Of a DNA stretch of 24,401 bases, positions 11,457 through 19,689 are shown piece by piece. The stretch's first letter is position 1, and the number at the start of each line of letters is the position of its first letter. The translations under genes were made by a program, and so were the position numbers. The stretch comes from Tieghemiomyces parasiticus (lineage: Eukaryota; Kickxellomycota; Dimargaritomycetes; Dimargaritales; Dimargaritaceae): positions 1-24,401 of the forward strand of contig JANBPT010000740.1 in NCBI GenBank assembly GCA_027575765.1, read 5' to 3'. The notes beneath the pieces were generated by a model. The model saw nothing but the letters and a program-made list of their open reading frames with translations, did not search any database and was not told the origin of the DNA.

Positions 11457-11506
<50 letters not shown>

Positions 11507-11750
11507 GCTCTCTCATTTCTGACATCCGCTTTGCCCACCTCGTTACATATCCAATCCTCTCTCGACCTTCTATTATCCGTTTTGCATTCTGCGTGGTACG
11601 CTATGATCTTAGTCGACGTAAAGTCTGGCCTGGTTTATAGCGCACTTTGAGATATTTTTTTTCCATATATTCTGATTCACTCTCGACCATATACATATAC
11701 TATACCGTTCTTCCTTCAGCCTGTTTCCTCATTACCTATTGTCAATAATC
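11261..11750 (+). other. Pyrimidine-rich 3' region of the PHD-finger gene
   Basis: C/T-rich composition like that of the leader continues for about 490 bases past the stop codon and then gives way to AT-rich spacer. I read this as the 3' UTR and end-processing region. It contains the long CT repeat. No canonical AATAAA is visible, only AT-rich stretches around 11650-11755. Confidence 0.4.
11464..11504 (+). repeat. (CT)20 microsatellite
   Basis: About twenty uninterrupted CT units sit within a longer pyrimidine tract (about 11440-11515), some 200 bases after the PHD-gene stop codon. If it is transcribed, it would place a long CU repeat in the 3' UTR, a potential site for polypyrimidine-tract-binding proteins. 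It is probably length-variable between strains. Confidence 0.9.
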
Positions 11751-13034
11751 AGTTTAGGTCCATATATTGCATACTGCTCCTGTCGCTGTCAATATAGTCG
11801 TATTAATCAACGATAGATAATAATAACTTTGACCGTCATACCAGAAAGTGTATGTTCGTAAGCACCATGGTATAGTGCAATGCCTACATAGGAATTGCAT
11901 CAGCTTTAGATGAGGGGGGGATTGAGGCCCATTGTGCCGCTCTAGGGAAGCTCGCAACATGGAATTAATATGCGCGAAATTTCTCGTTACGATCCTGACT
12001 ATAGATCGGCGACGAAGTAATCCGAGAGTAGGATCGGCGCATTTGATGGGAACGGCTAGTGCCGTGCCGCAGTTTAGACAATCAGATGCTATAGTAAACC
12101 ACTGTGACTCGACCACACCCTCTACGACAGTGACTCACACTAATGGACAAACAAGCCTAACCAGGGATACACACACACATAATTGATAGAGGGGGGGGGG
12201 TGCAGTAGCCAAAGTATCCTCTTGTAGAAAATAACATAGAGTACCTATTGATTCCTGTTAATGGTCTATTGCAGTTACAGAGCTGAAGGCCCTGACCCAA
12301 TACTATTTTGGAGAAGTATGATGTCCTACGCTGGTATTAGGGTCCACGAAATGTCCTTAGTGAATTGTCCATAGCCGGTCGCCACAGCTACCAACCCGGC
12401 CATCGGCTGTCGCGACCAAAGAGGTGTCAGCCGACCCACAATTGCATAAAAAAGGTAATAGGGAAAAGTGATAAATATATAGGAAATTGACAACAGCAAG
12501 TACAGCGTTATCTACCAGTACCTAAATAGGAAAAAAAAGAGATAACTATCAAGGTGGATGTCCAAGACTACACGAGCCATGTTATCCATGTGCCAATCGA
12601 CAGTGGCGACCTTACAATGTAAGGTTCAATCAAAGTAGAAATAAAATACAATTAAGAACTCCTCAGCGTTGATGAATCCCCCCGATCTAAGAAGCCCGGA
12701 AACCCTTCGAAACGTCCTTCGACCCGTTAAGCATCAATGATAGACATAGAGCGCTGAGGGAGGAGAGAGGACCAGAATTTCGACAAAGAGCGGATACATG
12801 CCAACTACATTGGGCAAATATATGATTACCAGTAATATTCAAAGTTCACTGGTATAGAAAGGATCGGCAGGTACTGAAGGGTCACATTATACAAGCGCCC
12901 CCTTGACTTATAGGTGACTCTACCAAGCCTATTCCACAACCAGTTTGGGTGCCAGAAGGTTCTAACATGGTAATAGCCTACTATGTTTTTATACTTAATA
13001 GTGATAATTTAATGTCGGAATTTCAAAAACATGA
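11751..13034. other. AT-richer intergenic spacer
   Basis: No open frame resembles a protein. The 84-120 codon frames near 11754-12186 overlap each other on opposite strands and have no recognisable motifs. A short CA repeat (12171-12178) and a run of ten G residues (12191-12200) are the only simple features. No RNA gene was seen before the tRNA. Confidence 0.6.
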
Positions 13035-13107
13035 GCCCGGTTAGCTCAGCTGGTAGAGCGTGAGGCTTTTAACCTTAATGTCGTGGGTTCGAGCCCCACA
13101 TCGGGCG
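13035..13107 (+). tRNA. tRNA-Lys (anticodon UUU), intronless
   Basis: A full cloverleaf can be folded by eye. The acceptor pairs GCCCGGT with ATCGGGC (one G-U). The D arm is GCTC/GAGC around AGCTGGTA. The anticodon arm is TGAGG/CCTTA with loop CTTTTAA, placing anticodon TTT at 13068-13070. A five-base variable region follows, then T arm GTGGG/CCCAC with loop TTCGAGC. The discriminator base is G at 13107. The internal A box (TAGCTCAGCTGG) and B box (GGTTCGAGCCC) are intact, so it should be transcribed by RNA polymerase III. CCA is not encoded. It decodes AAA and AAG by wobble. Confidence 0.96.
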
Positions 13108-13110
13108 ATA

Positions 13111-13118
13111 TTTTTTTT
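13111..13118 (+). terminator. RNA polymerase III terminator of tRNA-Lys
   Basis: Eight consecutive T residues start three bases after the tRNA discriminator base. This is the expected position and sequence for Pol III termination. Confidence 0.9.
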
Positions 13119-13668
13119 CATTTTCAATCATTGGCTGCAATGCGGCCAGGGCCCATGATCGACAGTACATTGCTAAGCAGTTATCTCTATCGGGATATCA
13201 GAAACTTTGGGGGCCGGATGCAGGTCGAATGGCTTTTGTAAGCAATTGCAGTCAAAGTAGGATGAGCGACTTGTTCGCAGGCGAAACGGAAGCAACTGCA
13301 GTGGATAGCAGTCAGGAAGTGAAATTTACAAGCGGCCTCGCCACCATGGGAGACTTCGCTTCCTTCCTCTGAAACGTGTCTACGTGCGTTATACCATGTT
13401 GCGGAAGATAAGGTGGCGCGAAGTCTACGGGGCCTGTCGCATGCTGAAAGTGAGCTTGTCCAATCAGTTCCCTAACCAGGCCAAAGCATAGCTAAGAGAG
13501 TTCCACCAGCAGGGAGGCCCCTGGGGCCCGGCACCCACCGTGACTGGTGATTTCTAAATCCCCAGCTGTTATCTCAGGAGGGCTGGTGTAATTGGAAATT
13601 CATATATATATATATATGTCACCCGGGTATCCAAGCTCAGACTCAGTGCTGCAATGATATCTGGATAA
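13119..13668. other. Spacer after the tRNA
   Basis: No supported gene. AGACTTCGC (13351-13359) recurs inverted as GCGAAGTCT at 13418-13426, but the flanking bases match poorly, so I do not call an element. A TA repeat lies at 13602-13617. Composition shifts from mixed to GC-rich toward 13690, where the OPI1 upstream region begins. Confidence 0.55.
13602..13617. repeat. (AT)8 dinucleotide tract
   Basis: Eight AT units in non-coding DNA, close to the boundary between AT-richer spacer and the GC-rich OPI1 upstream region. It is one of four such tracts in the window. Confidence 0.85.
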
Positions 13669-13704
13669 GGGGTATAGGGGAGCTGTCGGGGGAGGGGGCG
13701 GGGG
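13669..13704 (+). promoter_or_regulatory. G-quadruplex-forming G-tract cluster / GC-box-like element
   Basis: Five G-runs occur in order: GGGG 13669-13672, GGGG 13677-13680, GGGGG 13688-13692, GGGGG 13694-13698 and GGGGG 13700-13704, with spacers of 4, 7, 1 and 1 bases. This satisfies the usual G3+N1-7 rule for an intramolecular quadruplex. GGGGGCGGGG also resembles GC-box or C2H2 zinc-finger sites. It lies about 1.45 kb before the OPI1 start codon, at the beginning of its GC-rich upstream region. Confidence 0.5.
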
Positions 13705-13758
13705 TCGGCGGCCGCTGTGATTGGCCGAGGACACGGGGCTGTCACGTTCTCTTTTTTT

Positions 13759-13777
13759 AGTGAGCCTGCAGCTCACT
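13759..13777. repeat. Perfect 7-bp dyad in the OPI1 upstream region
   Basis: AGTGAGC (13759-13765) and GCTCACT (13771-13777) are exact inverted repeats around CTGCA. The spacing suits a dimeric regulator or a small hairpin. It sits shortly downstream of the G-tract cluster. No binding protein can be named. Confidence 0.45.
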
Positions 13778-13859
13778 CCCCAGTGCTGCTGCTCGGGATG
13801 ATTGTTTCCTTTGCCTGGTCTGTCCAATGCCAACGGTTTCGCTATCGCCCATAATCAGC

Positions 13860-15148
13860 CGCAATGAAGGCCCTACCCTCGCGCGCGCTCCGCATCTCCT
13901 ATTCCGGTTCGTGGGCTTGCTCCCCTGTGAGCGGCCGACTGACGCCCGGGTCGGGGGAGAGAGATTTGTGCGCAGTCGTTGTTACGGGCGGGCTTGATGG
14001 TGCTGTCTTACTTCGTTGGCTTGTGAGAAACCCCATCGCCCACGCACATGGCCTGGCACTAGGTGCCCCCTCCTCCTCTCACCGTTTGGCCTGTACAGCC
14101 GCCTGCCCAATCACTTCTGTCAGAAGCTACGGCGGTTGGCTTCGTCTCTTTTAAAACCCCCCTACCCTTGCCTCAACGAAATCCTTCTCCCAAAGCCTAT
14201 TCCAACCCCCTCGGTATGCCCTATGCGCCCTACCTTCTTTGGACCGACTTCTGCACCCAGGGGAACTGTCTCTTCTCGACCCGCACTTGTACTTCTACCG
14301 CACCACATTGCTTGGCAGCCTCCACTCATTCCTCACCATCGCCACCTCTTTTCACCTGGTCATTTGGGCTATTGTTCCGCACGATTCGGCAGCGCCCCTC
14401 CCAATTAGATCCCTCCTCCTCGTCGCCTGAGTCTACCACGACGTTTGCCCTCCTCCCTTACATATACATTGGCCGGACTGTAGCCGATTACGCCGTGCCT
14501 TATTGCTGCTCCCCCTGTCCACAGTCGATTGCCCAGTCCTGTACCTTCTCCGTGGACGTTGCCAGCTACCTCGGCTGCCCCGCCGTGTTTGCCGTGCGTT
14601 TGACTCAATCCGCATACGCCGCACTTTCCCAGTCGTGGGTAATTTTCGCCTTCCGACGCTTGGCTTTGGCTTTCGATTGTGTGTGCTGTGACGAGCTCCC
14701 TCCCCTCCCTCTTCTATCCTGACTGCAGCCATTTTTTACTTGTCACACTACCTCACAACCCTTCTGCTCTGTATAGCCTTCGCTCATTTGTCTCTAGCTC
14801 CCTTACCCTCCCGCACGTCTGCGACAACCTCCTAACTGAACCTTCACTGACTGTCATTGCTGTGGTTGACCCTCCTCCCTTCGAGATTCGATTGCGTTAA
14901 AAAGGGTTTTTTCCCCTTGAACGTCCAAGCGCCACATACCAAGCAACCCGTCCTGATAAAGTACTCGTCGACCTCCACGCTACCTGTAAACGGCAGCCCA
15001 CGCTTGTCTTGCCACACAGTCCCTTGCGCTACACCGTAGGTCGCCACCGCTTTACCCCGCCCCCCCACTACACACCCTTATTCCTTTACTCCTTTCTCCC
15101 TAGAGAGTGGTGGTGGTGTGACACGTGAACCTGACCTTATAACTGGCC
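13860..15148 (+). promoter_or_regulatory. Pyrimidine-rich promoter / long 5' leader of OPI1
   Basis: The sense strand is C/T-rich throughout. Between ATG 14223 and the OPI1 start at 15149 there is no ATG in 923 bases in any frame, which points to a long scanned leader rather than coding sequence. The open frame at 14063-14722 begins at GTG, holds no conserved motif and is explained by the scarcity of purines. A CACGTG E-box lies at 15122-15127. A GTAGGT (15036) to CCTAG (15102) pair could be a leader intron of about 67 nt, but this cannot be settled by eye. Confidence 0.5.
15122..15127. promoter_or_regulatory. E-box CACGTG (possible inositol/choline-type element)
   Basis: On the minus strand it reads TTCACGTG, matching the core of the yeast inositol/choline response element (TTCAYRTG), though the outer positions do not match. 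It lies 22 bases before the OPI1 start codon, inside the presumed leader. CACGTG also occurs in coding sequence at about 17113 and near the OPI1 stop, so it may well be chance. Cbf1/Pho4-type factors are alternatives. Confidence 0.2.
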
Positions 15149-17769
15149 ATGGTGCTCAAGGATACTGCCCCACCCCTACTATCTACTTCAGCCCCTTCCT
15201 TCGCTTTCCATAGCACCGCTATGAACCTCTCGCCCACCTCTACGGCCGACCGGGCAAAATGCGCCAGTCCACCGCCCAACCGTCGTTCGCCCATTCACAT
15301 GTTTACCGCCGAAGGGGGCGACGTCCCAGTTCCCGGTGCAAGCACCACTAACGCCGGTACCGCGCACCCGTCCTCCTCAAGTGGCCGGATATCGGTAGAA
15401 CAGCTGTGTCACGCCGCTCCGACGCCGTCTTCCGGTCGCGACGATGGGCGCCATCTCGCTGCCGCCGACCGCCCATACGACCACCATCATAATAACCGTA
15501 CCGGGCCCACCGGTTCCCCCGTACAGGAGCCTGTCGACGATGACGTCCACCTGGCCGCCCAAGCCTTGGGCCAACTGGGTGCAATGTCACCTATTGCCGG
15601 GAATTCCATCGACTTTATGAGTCGCGTGACGAGCTATCCGCTAGTAAATACCGCTCTGCGTATGTACCAGAGTTCTAAGGCCAGCTCCCGCGTTATGAAG
15701 GTAAGTTAAAGCTCCCTAGATACATCTTTATCCATTTCTCTTGTTGGGTAACCACAAGCCAGGGATAGCTGGATGGCGGCGGTAGCTGTTACATTGCTTC
15801 ACCTGACCGGCCCCTACCTAATGTGATCTATCGCGGAGGTTGGGGGATGGTTGTACAGGAACATTTTAATTCAGGAGTTTCAGCTTTCTAGGTCCTCGCT
15901 TCGTGCCCCCAATCTTACCTGATGGAGGCGAGGGTTGTGATACCATCATAGCCCAAGGCGGTCTACTGTGGCGGCGAGAATGCCTCAGCCGGTTCTGGCC
16001 TGGGCTGGTGCGTGGACCTAGTATGCTCTCCTGCCTCTCGCTCCTTACTTGACCACTACATAGGTCTAGCCTGGATTGCACTCGGTAGTAATGCCCCCCC
16101 CAGTCCCCCTGTCTATTCGATAACACTACTCCTTCCCATAGTGCTTGTTTAGGGCCTTCACATGGCCATAGAGGCTAGTGACTAACCGTCAGCCCTCTAC
16201 CTCATTACCTTCCCACCTCCTTCTCCTTTGTATAGTATGGCGCGGAGACAATGGAGAGCTCCGTCAAGACCCTGTGTCGCCCAGTCCTCAACCGCCTCGA
16301 GACGAATTTGGTAGGTCTCGATGACTTTGCGTGTAAGCAACTGGATAAGGTAAGGCCAGGTCTCTTTTTCCTCCAATTTCTCGCTTCCCCCCCCCCTCCC
16401 TAATTGTTATGGTCCCGACAGGCAATTGCGTTCTACCGAGTCTCTGTGGTCGGCCTGCGATTTCTTTTGTACACCATACTAATGGGCCACCACGCCCCTT
16501 TGACCACGCTATTTACCCCCACCACAGATTGAACGCCACTGCAAATTGAGCGAGGGGGCTCCCGCCTGGGCAGTTAGCTCGGCCGTGGCCCCCAGCGTGG
16601 ATTGCCGCTTACGCAAACGAACCCAGCAGCGCCGCGTCCTAGAGGAATACGATACGGGGGTACCAGCGCCCCCGACTACGACAGAAGCATTGGTGGCTAC
16701 GATCCCGGCCGTCACCACCGCGGAGACTAGTGCCGCCGACGCCAGTGCGCGGACATGGTGGAAGCAAGTCCTGGTCGGAGCCGGTACAGGTGCCGTGGTT
16801 TTCAGCGAGGAGAGCATGCGCCGTATCAAGTACTGCCTGGACTGGCTACAATACGCAGCCGGTCACATCCAGAGTCAGATCACAACTCTGCGCGAGGTCA
16901 TCCAGTCCCTGCAGGAGACAGTACTGGGCGGGGGTGACGGCTACGGCCAGCCTGGGGAACCGGCTGAGGCGGGTGTCGTCGGACGGCGTACGATTCACCC
17001 GATTGTGGCTCGCCTGGCCAAGACCAAGCGCGAGGTTGTGCAGATCATGAAAAAAGTTATCTCTATCATAAGCCAGTACGCTGGGTCAGCCCTACCGGCG
17101 GAGGCCCGCCGCCACGTGCGTAATCTCATCATGGGGCTCCCCAGCCGCTGGGCCGCCATCGATCCGCGTTCCTCGGCTCCGGGGTCGCGGTCTGGTACCG
17201 CATCCCCGGCCGCTCTGTCGTCCCCATTGCTCTCGCCAGCGGCCGTCCAGGCGCGCGCCAACCCGTTGGTGCATTCTGAAGCCAATGCCCGTAAAGTGCT
17301 TAACTTTGCCACTGAGTCGCAACTCATGCTCGACAACGTCTCGGGCGTGTTTCAGGAGATTATGGGCGGGGCCGAAGGCTGGCGCCGAACCTTTCGGGGT
17401 CTTGGTTTCAATGTAAACACCTCCGTGTCCGCTGACGGCGATATCATGATGGCGGGTATCGAGGGACATGGTGGCGTCGATGCTCGCTCCACATCGTCGA
17501 CACCGGTCTCTTCCAGCCTGTACCCAACTACCCCTACCACTTTGTCGGCCGCTTACAAGTCGTCCGTGCCCTCCCCAAACTTAACCCTTGCCAATATCGC
17601 CGAGGACCGGGCTTCCGGGGAGAGCAGCCCCAAGCGGAACCGTGTTGCGGGCTGGACCGGTGAACCTAGTCCCGTCCAGTCGGCCTGGTCCGACCCTATG
17701 ACCACCACCGACCTACGGCACACGTACGCGCCAACCAGCACCGCGGGCGATATGAGCACGGACACGTGA
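15149..17769 (+). CDS. OPI1: Opi1 transcriptional repressor of phospholipid synthesis genes (3 exons)
   Basis: Join 15149..15700, 16236..16349 and 16528..17769, 635 aa. All exon junctions are phase 0. The conserved N-terminal block is at residues about 135-230: LAAQALGQL, then PLVNTALRMYQSSKASSRV, YGAETMESSVKT, and LDDFACKQLDKIE across exon 3. It corresponds to the Sin3-contacting region of yeast Opi1. Further hallmarks are SMRRIKYCLDWLQ with a following helix (318-352), KTKREVVQIMKKVISIISQY through LPSRWA (about 385-433), and FATESQLMLDNVSGVFQEI (about 480-500). A basic patch at 249-258 precedes an acidic EEYD. In yeast, Opi1 is held at the ER by phosphatidic acid and Scs2, and enters the nucleus to repress INO1-type genes when inositol is plentiful. 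The first 130 residues are Ser/Pro/Thr-rich and probably disordered. The start at 15149 (gccATGg) is the first ATG after a 923-nt gap. No membrane segment is seen. Confidence 0.92.
15701..16235 (+). other. OPI1: Intron 1 of OPI1
   Basis: The donor is GTAAGT at 15701, with a CTAAC branch motif at 16182-16186 and acceptor TATAG ending at 16235. At 535 nt it is the longest intron in the window. It joins K184 to Y185 inside the conserved SKASSRV-K-YGAE block, so the junction is well supported by family conservation. No gene was recognised within it. Confidence 0.9.
16350..16527 (+). other. OPI1: Intron 2 of OPI1
   Basis: The donor is GTAAGG at 16350, with a near-consensus TACTAAT branch site at 16477-16483 and acceptor CACAG ending at 16527. 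Its length is 178 nt, phase 0. Joining gives QLDKIERH, the expected continuation in Opi1. An earlier AG near 16421 would insert non-conserved residues. Confidence 0.88.
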
Positions 17770-18250
17770 GAGAGGAGTGGTTACGGCTGTGGTCGCATTC
17801 TTCCTTTTCCCCTTCCGAACGAAGTGCCTTGTATTTTCGTCCACCAAACGCTTTGGCTTATACTACGAAATAACGGTTCGTGTGGCCACCACCCTCCCCG
17901 ATCCTCCGTTTACCTTGGTTTCCCGACTGGTCCGACCCGCCCTCATGTTATTTTTTTAGCTAGTGGCTGCCATTAACCGTTTTCGGGTTGCTTTTTTTTA
18001 TTAGTGTATCCCGTACGAAACCACCTCCTCTGTACATCACATCATCATTGTTCTCCCCGCCCTCCTCAGGCTGCCGACCAGTGCGAACACGCCACAACAT
18101 TGACACTGCGTATAGTGTCGGTACCCTTAGTATCGTTTTGACCCTCCGCTGTCTCTCATTGTTTTATATCCATTGCCCCCATGCGGCCGGTCCCTCTCCT
18201 CGGTTGGTTTTCTGGGGCCCACCACTCCAGTTCCTTCTACCCCTCACCAG
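17770..18250 (+). other. Pyrimidine-rich 3' region of OPI1
   Basis: C/T-rich sequence continues for about 480 bases after the stop codon and ends near an AATACAAAATAC stretch (18255-18266), which could serve in polyadenylation. Open frames here are the by-product of low purine content. I read it as 3' UTR. Confidence 0.4.
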
Positions 18251-18965
18251 TAGTAATACAAAATACGTTATTGAAATGACCAATTGGCCGGTGGCGGCTA
18301 AGCTGACATAGAAAGCATGAACTTTACGAATCATTTGCCATCCAACGCACTCAGTGGAGTTTAAAATGTGAGTTTATCAGGGGCAGAGTAGGTAGTTACT
18401 TGACCTAGGACTCCTCAGTGTTATCCAGCTGACGGCATCTCTTGACGTCACAAAAGCGAATACTTATCCTTGGAAATCGACAATACCAATCCCTAGTTAA
18501 GTGCGAGTGCGAAGGGATCTAACGAGGGGGATGTATCGTCATCGGGCCACCCGGCATTACTCTGGCTTCACGCATAGCTGAAGGGGCATTGTTAAAAGGT
18601 CTCCTCTGCGCGGGTGAAGGGTATCGTGTACTTAATCTGGTTAGCGGGTCAAGACAAAGTACTTCTTGGGAAGAAGCAGATAGCGGCCGTTTGCTAGCTA
18701 CCACAGGTGCCCTACGGGGTGATTGACCCTCATTCTCCATACAGCCTCACTTCTCCATTACTTCGAATATCCTGTCGACGTCGGAGCGCATCTAGCGATG
18801 TTTTTAGCCTAACAAAGTTAGAAATGAAGCGGATATAATCAGCATCCCTACTTTGCTTCGCCGATTAGTTTCAGCCCTAACTACTTATCGACTGGATGGT
18901 TGTGTACATTCTAATAACAAGGCGGTATCCTACGCCATTACAAAGCCACTAGGTATAGGTTTTTT

Positions 18966-18986
18966 AAAAATAAAATAAAATAAAAA
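18966..18986. repeat. (TAAAA)4 simple repeat
   Basis: Four near-perfect TAAAA units directly after a T6 run. A low-complexity A/T tract in non-coding sequence. Confidence 0.75.
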
Positions 18987-19449
18987 GCCACGAGAGAAGC
19001 CAATCACGCAGATGAGTGTCAAATGGAGAATGCCGGCGGAGTAGGTACGTAAGGGAGGTTTGTGGTTGCGTCAAGGAACTTTCAGCAGGTAGAGTAAACA
19101 TGTGATACACCGCCTATCCGGGGAAAGCAGATCCATGGGAGACGCCAATGGGATGGGGACCTCGATAGGCGATCCATCTATTCTTGGTTTGCCAAACCGA
19201 CCTACGTTGCCAACGTGGGAGACGCTAAGGCGCAGGGAAAAGATATCAGCCTAGGAGGCATTAAAATTTCCGTTTGAAGTAGTCTCGCAAGGCATGGTAA
19301 GATCGGCATCCGTTTGGTCCAAGTAGATCTACCTCCTTTGGGGCAACCCAATCCCTTACTCGGTTCCATCCCCTACTTAGACGTTGGCCTGCCTTGCCAT
19401 GCCTATTTATTTATTTTACCATGTAGCCTTTGGAGGAATACGGTGGATG

Positions 19450-19476
19450 GGTGTCAAATATTTGGTGGTTGACACC
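19450..19476. repeat. Perfect 8-bp inverted repeat
   Basis: GGTGTCAA (19450-19457) and TTGACACC (19469-19476) are exact reverse complements with an 11-base spacer. There is no adjacent gene. It could be a protein-binding dyad or chance. Confidence 0.5.
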
Positions 19477-19670
19477 GCTTTCGTTACCATTTTGTGACTA
19501 CTTTGTCATTAGATTGGACAAAAGTCGAAAAGACTAGGCGGATGTTTGTTTACCCACGTTCCTCTTTGCTGACGAGTAATCTGCCATCATAGGGTTGGGG
19601 TCAGCAGAGCAGAATAGGTGCTGTGGACTGGACCAAGAAAATAAGGGAGCTGATCATGTCAAGGATATGA

Positions 19671-19689
19671 TATATATATATATATATAT
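19671..19689. repeat. (TA)9 dinucleotide tract
   Basis: Nine and a half TA units in the middle of the gene-poor spacer. Probably a neutral, length-variable microsatellite. Confidence 0.85.

Noticed and set aside
12100..13000. Search for CRISPR arrays, rRNA, snRNA and transposase motifs in the spacers
   Set aside because: None were seen. The spacers carry only simple repeats and short random frames.
13351..13426. Inverted 9-mers AGACTTCGC / GCGAAGTCT as a possible miniature transposon
   Set aside because: Flanking sequence does not extend the match and no target-site duplication is visible.
13864..14154. 96-codon ATG frame in the OPI1 upstream region
   Set aside because: It has a real ATG and some GC-rich codons but no recognisable domain and overlaps other open frames. 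It fits chance in stop-poor DNA.
14063..14722. 219-codon open frame upstream of OPI1
   Set aside because: It begins with GTG, has no ATG beyond 14225, and its composition simply reflects C/T-rich DNA. Best read as leader.
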